A DNA stretch of 64,000 bases from Geodermatophilus sp. DF01-2 (GTDB lineage: Bacteria > Actinomycetota > Actinomycetes > Mycobacteriales > Geodermatophilaceae): contig NZ_SPQN01000002.1 of NCBI RefSeq assembly GCF_004571065.1, positions 1 to 64,000 of the forward strand, given 5' to 3'. Positions 52,392 through 59,191 of this stretch are shown piece by piece. How positions within the stretch are numbered: the stretch's first letter is position 1; each line of letters begins with the position of its first letter. Under the pieces are notes generated by a model. It made no database searches. It was given only the letters and a program-made list of their open reading frames with translations, and was not told the origin of the DNA. A program made the position numbers and the translations under genes.

Positions 52392-52533
52392 ACAGCGAGC
52401 GAGCATCGCAGCGAGATACCAGGAGCCGGCAGCGAGTGAGCATCGCAGCGAGCGCCAGCGAGCGAGGAGCGGAGCGAGCGCGGAGGCGACCCATGCGGTC
52501 GAGCGAGGAGCGGAACGGGCGCGGAGTGGCACG
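52392..52533. repeat. GCGAGC-rich imperfect repeats between paaD and paaE
   Basis: CAGCGAGCGAGCATCGCAGC and CAGCGAGTGAGCATCGCAGC occur about 39 bp apart, followed by two copies of a CGAGCGAGGAGCGGA-type block. The stretch is low in complexity and has no gene, yet lies inside the operon. Confidence 0.75.
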
Positions 52534-52544
52534 GGAGGAACGGC

Positions 52545-53621
52545 GTGACCGCGAGCACCCGGCGCCGGCCGCAGTTCCACCCGCTGAAGGTGGCCCGCGT
52601 CGAGCAGCTGACCGACGACGCGGTCGCGATCACCTTCGACGTCCCGTCGGAGCTGGTCGAGGACTACGCGTTCAAGCCCGGCCAGGCGCTGACCCTGCGC
52701 CGCGTCGACGGCGACCGGGACGAGCGGCGCTCCTACTCCATCTGCGCCCCGGTGGGTGCCGCTCCGCGCGTGGGCGTCCGCGAGGTGCCCGGGGGCTTCT
52801 TCTCCTCCTACCTGGTGCACGAGGTCGCGGTCGGTGACGAGATCGAGGTGCTGCCGCCGTCGGGCACCTTCACGGCCGACCTCGCCGTTCCGGCCGACCA
52901 CGTCTTCGTCGTCGCCGGTTCCGGCATCACCCCGGCCCTCTCGCTGGCCGCAAGCGTGCTGCGCGACGGGGAGTCGACGGTGACCGTCCTCTACGGCAAC
53001 CGACGTACGAACACGGTGATGTTCGCCGACGAGCTGGCCGACCTGAAGGACCGCTACGGCACCCGGCTGCAGCTCGTGCACGTCCTGTCCCGCGAGCCAC
53101 GGGACGCCGAGCTGACCAGCGGCCGGCTCGACGGCGCCCGGCTGCGCACGCTCGTCGACAACCTCGTCGACGCCGAGCACGTCGACCACTGGTGGCTGTG
53201 CGGTCCGCACGGGATGGTCAGCGACGCCCGCGAGCTCCTGGCCCGGCTCGGCGTCCCGGCCGAGAAGGTCCACCAGGAGCTGTTCTACGTCGACGACGTC
53301 CCGCCCGAGCCGGTCCGCGGCGACGAGGAGACGGTGTCGGGGCCCAGCAGCGAGGTCACCGTCGTCCTCGACGGCCGGACGACGACCATGGCCCTTCCCC
53401 GTGACGTCCCGGTGCTCGACTCGGCCCAGCGGGTGCGCGGGGACCTCCCCTTCGCCTGCAAGGGCGGCGTCTGCGGCACCTGCCGGGCTCGGGTCACCGA
53501 CGGCGAGGTCGCGATGCGGCGCAACTACGCCCTCGAGCCGGAGGAGGTCGAGGGCGGCTACGTGCTCACCTGCCAGACGCTGCCGCTGTCGGAGGCCGTG
53601 ACCGTGGACTTCGACCAATAG
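52545..53621 (+). CDS. paaE: Phenylacetyl-CoA epoxidase reductase subunit
   Basis: 358 residues. It passes electrons from NADPH to PaaA. FAD domain (FKPGQALTLRR, RRSYSIC), NAD domain (VFVVAGSGITPALSLAASVL; WWLCGPHGMVSDARELL) and a C-terminal plant-type [2Fe-2S] domain with four Cys (PFACKGGVCGTCRARV, then LTCQTLP). The start is GTG 52545 after GGGAGGAAC. The 86-bp repeat array begins 28 bases after its stop. Confidence 0.96.
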   Translation: MTASTRRRPQFHPLKVARVEQLTDDAVAITFDVPSELVEDYAFKPGQALTLRRVDGDRDERRSYSICAPVGAAPRVGVREVPGGFFSSYLVHEVAVGDEIEVLPPSGTFTADLAVPADHVFVVAGSGITPALSLAASVLRDGESTVTVLYGNRRTNTVMFADELADLKDRYGTRLQLVHVLSREPRDAELTSGRLDGARLRTLVDNLVDAEHVDHWWLCGPHGMVSDARELLARLGVPAEKVHQELFYVDDVPPEPVRGDEETVSGPSSEVTVVLDGRTTTMALPRDVPVLDSAQRVRGDLPFACKGGVCGTCRARVTDGEVAMRRNYALEPEEVEGGYVLTCQTLPLSEAVTVDFDQ

Positions 53622-53624
53622 CAC

Positions 53625-53640
53625 TGTCGTCCTACCGGAC
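53625..53640. repeat. 16-mer TGTCGTCCTACCGGAC, copy 2
   Basis: Identical to 46259-46274. Here it extends to a perfect GTCGTCC-TACC-GGACGAC hairpin, three bases after the paaE stop. Confidence 0.9.
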
Positions 53641-53648
53641 GACACCGC

Positions 53649-54026
53649 GGCCAGGCGCCGTCCCCCACCAGCGCGGAGCCGCTGCCCATGTCCCGGCCGG
53701 GAGATCCTCCGGACCCCCACGACCGGGCCACCCCGGCCAAGCGCCGTCCCCCACCAGCGCGGAGCCGCTGCCCATGTCCCGGCCGGGAGATCCTCCCGAC
53801 CCCCACGACCGGGCCACCCCGGCCAAGCGCCGTCCCCCACCAGCGCGGAGCCGCTGCCCATGTCCCGGCCGGGAGATCCTCCCGACCCCCACGACCGGGC
53901 CACCCCGGCCAGGCGCCGTCCCCCACCAGCGCGGAGCCGCTGCCCATGTCCCGGCCGGGAGATCCTCCCGACCCCCACGACCGGGCCACCCCGGCCAAGC
54001 GCCGTCCCCCACCAGCGCGGAGCCGC
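53649..54026. repeat. Minisatellite, 86-bp unit, ~4.4 copies
   Basis: GCCGTCCCCCACCAGCGCGG recurs at 53657, 53743, 53829, 53915 and 54001, exactly 86 bp apart, nearly identical. The unit differs from the 46.3-kb array but has parallel blocks (GGAGCCG, CCTCC, CCCCAC, GACCG). It lies between paaE and the convergent EthD-like gene; no gene is present. Confidence 0.95.
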
Positions 54027-54041
54027 CCCACCACCAGGAGG

Positions 54042-54362
54042 TCAGTCGCCCTCGGGCCGGTGCGGTTCGGCGGAGAACATGGTGACCAGGTCCGTCCCGC
54101 CCCACGAACCCAGGTCCTTTCCGGCCGCGGCCCACTCCGGGGAGCGGAACGCCTCCTTCATCGCCTCGGGCGACTCGAAGACGAGCTCGGCGAGCAGGTG
54201 GTAGCCGGGCTCGCCGACGAACTGGCGGGTCACCCGGTGCACCCGGTTGGCCACGAGGCCGGGTGTCTTCTCGACCAGCGGCACGTGGCTGCCGAAGTAG
54301 TGCTGCTCGAAGTCGGCCGGGTCGTCCGGCGTCCGGTAGAGGGCGAAGTAGCTGACGGTCAT
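54042..54362 (-). CDS. EthD-family protein
   Basis: 106 residues of the EthD dimeric alpha/beta-barrel type: SYFALYRTPDDPADFEQHYF, SHVPLVEKTPGLV and VFESPEAMKEAFRSPEW. Such proteins occur beside degradative oxidations; the exact activity is unknown. The start is ATG 54362. It converges on the paa operon, with the 86-bp array as the spacer. Confidence 0.88.
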   Translation of the reverse strand: MTVSYFALYRTPDDPADFEQHYFGSHVPLVEKTPGLVANRVHRVTRQFVGEPGYHLLAELVFESPEAMKEAFRSPEWAAAGKDLGSWGGTDLVTMFSAEPHRPEGD

Positions 54363-54650
54363 GGCCTCGTTCTACCGCCTCCCGACCGCACCGCCCAGCC
54401 GCTGCCGCACGGAGCGCGGCCCTCGCGGCGGTTCCCGTCCTGACCGGCGACCCGGGAGCACCCCGCGTCGACCGCCACTGGCGGCTGGTCACCGCCGGCA
54501 TCGCGCTCGCCGCCACTCCTTTCACCACCACCACCGCCGCGTACGGCTCCGACGCCGTGGACGACGGCTGACCCACCCGTCCGGTCGCGCGGCCGGTGGG
54601 CGTTCCGCCGGTCGCGTGGCCGCTGCCCCGCCGGGGTACGGCGACAGCCG
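54363..54650. other. Intergenic between EthD-like and MFS genes
   Basis: No gene with a start codon. One plus-strand frame (54440-54572) ends in a protein-like stretch, HWRLVTAGIALAATPFTTTT, but has no start, so it may be a relic or chance. Confidence 0.35.
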
Positions 54651-55988
54651 ATGAGCACCGACGCGACCGCGACCTCGGCGACCCGCGCCCAGCGGCTCGA
54701 CCGGTTGCCGTTCACGCGTGAGCACGGCCGGCTCGTGGTCGGCTCGGGTCTGGGCTGGGCCTTGGACGCGATGGACGTCGGACTCATCTCGTTCGTCATG
54801 GCCGCGCTCGCCGTCCAGTGGGCGCTGACCCCGACCGAGCTGTCCTGGATCGGCTCGATCGGCTTCGTCGGGATGGCGCTGGGCGCCACGCTCGGCGGGC
54901 TGCTGGCCGACCGGGTCGGCCGGCGGCAGGTCTTCGCGCTGACCCTGCTGGTGTTCGGGGTGGCCACCGGCGCCGCCGCCCTGGCCTGGTCGGTGGCCTC
55001 GCTGCTGGTGTTCCGCTTCCTCATCGGGTTGGGCCTGGGCGCCGAGCTGCCGGTTGCCTCCACCCTGGTCAGCGAGTACGCGCCGGCCCGGGTGCGCGGC
55101 CGGGTGGTCGTGGCGCTGGAGGCGTTCTGGGCGGTCGGCTGGCTGCTCGCGGCGCTGATCGGCTACCTCGTCGTCCCCCGCAGCGACGACGGCTGGCGGT
55201 GGGCGCTGGCGCTGGGCGCGGTCCCGGCCCTGTACGCGGTGGTCGTCCGCCGCGGGCTGCCGGAGTCGGTGCGCTTCCTGGAACTGCGCGGCCGGACCGA
55301 CGAGGCCGAGGCCGCGGTGCGCCGCTTCGAGTCGGCGGCCGGTGTCGCCCCGGTGCCGTCGACCCCTGCGCGGCCGACCCCCGCGCCCGGTGCGCGCGCG
55401 CTGTGGGCGGCGGGTTCCCGCCGGCGGACGGCGGCGTTGTGGGCGGTGTGGTTCGGCATCAACTTCGCCTACTACGGCGCCTTCATCTGGCTGCCCACGC
55501 TGCTCGTGGCCTCGGGCTTCTCGCTGGTGCAGTCGTTCGGGTACACCCTGCTGATCACTCTGGCCCAGTTGCCCGGATACGCCGTCGCCGCGGTGCTCGT
55601 CGAGCGCTGGGGACGGCGACCGACGCTGGTGGTCTTCCTCCTGGGGTCCGCGGCCGGCGCCGGGCTGTTCGCGCTCGCCGACGGCGACACCGCCGTCCTG
55701 GTCACCGGCATGGTGCTGTCCTTCTTCAACCTCGGCGCCTGGGGCGCGGTCTACGCGGTGACGCCGGAGGTCTACCCGACCGCGCTGCGCGCCACCGGCG
55801 CCGGCGCGGCCGCCGGATTCGGCCGGATCGCCTCGATCGCCGCGCCGCTGTGCGTGCCACCGCTGCTCGCCGCCGGCGGCAACGGCCTGGTCTTCGCCAC
55901 CTTCGCCGCCTTCTTCGTGGTCGCCGCGCTGGCGGCCGTCGCGCTGCCCGAGCGCCGCGGCGAGTCGCTGGAGGCCGCCGCCGACTGA
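54651..55988 (+). CDS. MFS transporter, aromatic-acid/niacin type
   Basis: 445 residues, 12 helices. LGWALDAMDVGLISFVMAAL in helix 1, motif A GGLLADRVGRRQ, GLGLGAELPVASTLVSEYAP in helix 4 and AVTPEVYPTALRATGAGAAA in helix 11 are typical of the sugar-porter-like/NiaP and aromatic-acid MFS groups. A cytoplasmic Pro/Ala loop separates the halves. Phenylacetate import is an attractive guess from position, but the operon is 1 kb away. The start is ATG 54651. Confidence 0.9.
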   Translation: MSTDATATSATRAQRLDRLPFTREHGRLVVGSGLGWALDAMDVGLISFVMAALAVQWALTPTELSWIGSIGFVGMALGATLGGLLADRVGRRQVFALTLLVFGVATGAAALAWSVASLLVFRFLIGLGLGAELPVASTLVSEYAPARVRGRVVVALEAFWAVGWLLAALIGYLVVPRSDDGWRWALALGAVPALYAVVVRRGLPESVRFLELRGRTDEAEAAVRRFESAAGVAPVPSTPARPTPAPGARALWAAGSRRRTAALWAVWFGINFAYYGAFIWLPTLLVASGFSLVQSFGYTLLITLAQLPGYAVAAVLVERWGRRPTLVVFLLGSAAGAGLFALADGDTAVLVTGMVLSFFNLGAWGAVYAVTPEVYPTALRATGAGAAAGFGRIASIAAPLCVPPLLAAGGNGLVFATFAAFFVVAALAAVALPERRGESLEAAAD

Positions 55989-55989
55989 T

Positions 55990-56019
55990 GCAGAGCCTCC
56001 TTTGCAAAGGAGTCTCTGC
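55990..56019. promoter_or_regulatory. 30-bp palindrome, operator of HTH-MFS operon
   Basis: GCAGAGCCTCCTTTG is mirrored by CAAAGGAGTCTCTGC with one mismatch pair. The palindrome ends 17 bp before the regulator gene start. TTTGCAAAGG-type cores are known to me beside ArsR-type/MFS pairs in actinobacteria. Confidence 0.75.
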
Positions 56020-56036
56020 GGTTTACGGTCGGAGGT

Positions 56037-56606
56037 GTGCCCGATGAGCCGTCCATCGACGTCCACGACCCGCGGGTGCTGCGCGCCCTGGCGCACCCCT
56101 TGCGCAACGCCTTGCTCGGCCTGCTGCGCAGCGAGGGCCCGTCGACGGCCTCCAAGCTGGGCCAGCGACTCGGCGAGAGCAGCGGCAGCACCAGCTACCA
56201 CCTGCGGCAACTGGCGGCGCTCGGGTTCGTCGAGGAGGTGCCTGGAGGCTCCGCGCGCGAGCGCTGGTGGCAGGCGCGGCACCGCAGCACCCGCTGGCAG
56301 ACCGACGAGGTCATCGAGCGGCCCGGCGGGCGAGAGGTGGTCGAGGAGTTCACCCACCTGTCCCTGTCGATGCAGCGCCGGATGCTGGCGGCGCACGCCG
56401 AGCAGCGGGAGGACCTCGATCCCGAGTGGCGCGACGCGACGTCGCTCAACGACTGGGGGTTGCACCTCTCCCCCGCCGCCGCCCGGGAGCTGGCCGAGGA
56501 GCTCAACGGGGTGCTGCGCCGGTGGCGCGCCGAGCGGGAGGAGCGGGCGCAGCCCCTGGTGAGCGTGCTGGTCGACGTCTTCCGGCTCGGCGAGTACCCC
56601 TCGTGA
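56037..56606 (+). CDS. ArsR-type winged-helix regulator
   Basis: 189 residues from GTG 56037. HTH: VLRALAHPLRNALLGLLRSE, ASKLGQRLGESSGSTSYHLR, then a wing GGSARERWWQARHRSTRWQT. The longer helical C-terminal part is unlike metal-sensing ArsR proteins and has no Cys. GGAGG lies one base before the start, so the transcript is short-leadered. It is coupled to the MFS gene (GTGA), and the 30-bp palindrome upstream suggests autorepression of both. Confidence 0.88.
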   Translation: MPDEPSIDVHDPRVLRALAHPLRNALLGLLRSEGPSTASKLGQRLGESSGSTSYHLRQLAALGFVEEVPGGSARERWWQARHRSTRWQTDEVIERPGGREVVEEFTHLSLSMQRRMLAAHAEQREDLDPEWRDATSLNDWGLHLSPAAARELAEELNGVLRRWRAEREERAQPLVSVLVDVFRLGEYPS

Positions 56607-57883
56607 GCGCAGCCGGCCTGAGCCCGGGGCAGGCGCGGCGCCGCTTCGTCGGCCTCACCGCGCTGCGCTGGCTGCCCCTCGGCATCAGCGTCCCGGTGAC
56701 CGTGCTCCTGGCGTCGGCGCGCGGCCTCTCCCCCGCCGACATCGGCGTCGTCCTGGCCGTGTACTCGACGGTCACCCTGCTGCTGGAGCTGCCGACCGGG
56801 GGGCTGGCCGACGCCATCGGCCACCGCCCGGTGCTGGTCCTGTCCGGACTGCTCACCACGGCAGGGCTGCTCACCATGGCGGTGGCCGAGGGCATGGCCG
56901 TGTTCGGCCTGGCGTGGGGACTGCTGGGAGCCGGCCGAGCGCTGGACTCGGGCCCGCTCGAGGCCTGGTACGTCGACGCCGTCCACGCCGGCGACCCGGC
57001 GGCCGACGTGACCCCGGGGCTGTCCCGGGCGGCGGCCGCCGACGGCCTCGGCCTCGCGCTCGGTGCGGTGCTGGGTGGGCTCATCCCGCTGCTGGCCGAG
57101 TCGTCCGGCGGCGCGGCCCTCGCCCTGCCGCTGCTGCTCGCGGCCGCGCTGACCGGCGCCTCCGTCCTCGCCGTCGCGCTGCTGGTGGTGCCGCTGCGCC
57201 CGCCGTCCGAATCCGGTGTCGCCGCCCTCGCGGCCGGAGTCCGGGAGGTCCCGCGGGTGATCCGGGACACCGGCCGACTGTTGCACCGGGACCGGTTGCT
57301 GCGGCTGCTCCTGCTGATCTCCTTCGCGACCGGCGTCGCGCTCACGTCGCTCGAACTGCTCGGTCCGCTGCACGTCGCCGACCTCGTCGGCAGCCCGGCC
57401 GGGGGCGCGGCGGTGTTTGGCGTGGTCATGGCGGTCTCGTTCGGCGCCGCGGGCACGGGCTCGCTGCTGGCTCCGGCCGCCCGCCGGTCCGCCGGCGGGT
57501 CGGTGGCACGGGCCAGTGCGGTCAGCTCGGTGGTGGCGGCTCTTACCGTCGCCGCGGTGGCGCTCTCCGCGGAGGTGGCGCTGGTGGCCGCCGCCTTTGT
57601 GCTGTTCTACCTGTTCAACGCGGTCGGCTGGCCGCTGCGCCAGCAGCTGCTGCACGAGCGGACGACGAGTTCCCAGCGGTCGACGACCGTCTCGGCGAAG
57701 TCGCTGGCCCTCATGCTCGGTGGTCTGCTCGGCAACCTGCTGCTGCCCCGTCTGGCCGAGGCGGCCGGGACGCCGGCTGGTCTGCTGGCCGGTGCGGCGG
57801 CGATGCTGCTCGTCGCGGTGCTCTCCGTCGGGCTGCGCCCGGGTACGCCGGGCGCGTCGCGGGTAGCGGCGCTGCATGGCTGA
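56603..57883 (+). CDS. MFS transporter (drug-efflux-like)
   Basis: 426 residues, 12 helices: LRWLPLGISVPVTVLLASAR, motif A PTGGLADAIGHRPVL, RALDSGPLEAWYVDAVHAGD (after helix 4), and a central loop around RPPSESGVAALAAGVREVPR. It is co-translated with the ArsR-type regulator. Export of a toxic compound sensed by that regulator is the usual arrangement, an inference here. The 3' end overlaps the next gene by 8 bases. Confidence 0.9.
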   Translation: MSAAGLSPGQARRRFVGLTALRWLPLGISVPVTVLLASARGLSPADIGVVLAVYSTVTLLLELPTGGLADAIGHRPVLVLSGLLTTAGLLTMAVAEGMAVFGLAWGLLGAGRALDSGPLEAWYVDAVHAGDPAADVTPGLSRAAAADGLGLALGAVLGGLIPLLAESSGGAALALPLLLAAALTGASVLAVALLVVPLRPPSESGVAALAAGVREVPRVIRDTGRLLHRDRLLRLLLLISFATGVALTSLELLGPLHVADLVGSPAGGAAVFGVVMAVSFGAAGTGSLLAPAARRSAGGSVARASAVSSVVAALTVAAVALSAEVALVAAAFVLFYLFNAVGWPLRQQLLHERTTSSQRSTTVSAKSLALMLGGLLGNLLLPRLAEAAGTPAGLLAGAAAMLLVAVLSVGLRPGTPGASRVAALHG

Positions 57884-58994
57884 ACCGACCCGCGACCGCC
57901 TGCAGGGCCTGAAGGTCGCCGTCACCGGCGCGAGCGGCAACGTGGGGACGGCGCTGCTGCGGCGGCTCACCGCACCGGACAGCGGCGTGGCCGAGGTGCG
58001 GGGGCTGGTCCGGCGCAACCCGGCCGCCGGCGCTCCCTACGACGACGTCCGGTGGCACCTCGCCGACCTGGGCGAGACCCGCAGCGAGGACGTGCTCGCC
58101 CGCTTCCTGGACGGCGTCGACGCCGTCGTCCACCTGGCCTGGGCGCTGCAGCCGGGCCGGCAGCCGGAGCGGCTGCACCGGGTCAACGTCGACGGCACCC
58201 GGCGGCTGGCCCGCGCCGCGGCGGCCGCCGGGGTGAGCCACTTCGTGCACATGTCCTCCCTCGGCGCCTACGCGGCCGGCGCGGGCGGGCGGAAGGTGGC
58301 CGAGGACTGGCCGACCACCGGCATCCCCAGCGCGCAGTACAGCCGGGACAAGTCGCAGGCCGAACTGGTCGTCCGGGAGGTCTTCGGCTCCCGGGAGGGG
58401 ACGACGCTCACCGTCGTCCGCCCGACGCTGGTGCTGCAGCCGGAGGCCGGTAGCGAGATCGGCCGCTACTTCCTCGGCCCGCTGCTGTTCGGCGCCGCGC
58501 GGCTGCTCCCCGGCTCGGTGGCGCGGCTGTTGCCGCTGACACTGCCGTCGGTGCACGTGCAGTTCGTCCACGCCGACGACGTCGCCGACGCGCTGGAACG
58601 GATGCTCGACCGGCACGCCGCGGGCCCGTTCAACCTGGCCGCCGAGCCGGTGCTGGACGCCGACGCCATCGCGCGGACCTTCGGCACCGTGCGGGTGCCG
58701 GTGCCGGCGTTCGCGCTGCGGACGGCGCTGTCGGTGGCCTTCCACGCCCACCTGGTGCCGACCGAGCCCGGCTGGCTCGACATCGGGACCCAGGCGCCGG
58801 CGCTGGACACCTCCCGTGCCCGCCGGCTGCTGGACTGGGCGCCGTCCCACAAGGGCGACGACGTGCTGGAGCAGTTCGTCGCCGCCCTGGGCCGCGGGGA
58901 GGGCGCGCCCGGCCCGCTGCTGCACCCGGCCGGCGGGCCCGAACGCGACCCGGGCGGCGACCCGGCCAACACCCCTGGCCCGCGGGCCAACTGA
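57876..58994 (+). CDS. NAD-dependent epimerase/dehydratase
   Basis: 372 residues. Extended SDR: VAVTGASGNVGTALLRRLTA (nucleotide site), VVHLAWAL, HFVHMSSLGAYAAGAGG (Ser) and AQYSRDKSQAELVVRE (YxxxK). The C-terminal part LDTSRARRLLDWAPSHKGDD is typical of the family, followed by a Gly/Pro tail. The substrate is unknown. The start is ATG 57876, overlapping the MFS gene, so it is the third gene of the regulator-transporter operon. Confidence 0.9.
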   Translation: MAEPTRDRLQGLKVAVTGASGNVGTALLRRLTAPDSGVAEVRGLVRRNPAAGAPYDDVRWHLADLGETRSEDVLARFLDGVDAVVHLAWALQPGRQPERLHRVNVDGTRRLARAAAAAGVSHFVHMSSLGAYAAGAGGRKVAEDWPTTGIPSAQYSRDKSQAELVVREVFGSREGTTLTVVRPTLVLQPEAGSEIGRYFLGPLLFGAARLLPGSVARLLPLTLPSVHVQFVHADDVADALERMLDRHAAGPFNLAAEPVLDADAIARTFGTVRVPVPAFALRTALSVAFHAHLVPTEPGWLDIGTQAPALDTSRARRLLDWAPSHKGDDVLEQFVAALGRGEGAPGPLLHPAGGPERDPGGDPANTPGPRAN

Positions 58995-59175
58995 CAGGCG
59001 CCTCCCAGGCGCTGGCCTTGCGGCCCGGCCCTGTTGACGAAGCGCAGACCGAGGGTGGAGCCGACCGCACCCCACGCGACCCTTGTCATTCAGTCGTCGT
59101 GCTCCTGCACCCATCCGGTCCTGTGGGTCCACAGACGGCATCTTTCCTGGTGAGGCCGCCCGCCAACTGATACAT

Positions 59176-59191
59176 TCGAACATGTGTTCGA
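59176..59191. promoter_or_regulatory. LexA SOS box over HNH gene start
   Basis: TCGAACATGTGTTCGA, a perfect 16-bp palindrome matching the actinobacterial SOS consensus TCGAAC-N4-GTTCGA. The GTG start (59184) is inside it. TACATT at 59171 can serve as -10 for a leaderless message. Confidence 0.88.

Noticed and set aside
53649-54026. CRISPR array
   Set aside because: The repeats are directly tandem, with no unique spacers, the period is 86 bp, and no cas genes are present.
54361-54654. 97-codon plus-strand frame between EthD-like and MFS genes
   Set aside because: Arg/His-rich shadow composition, overlaps the start of the MFS gene in another frame, and no ribosome site.
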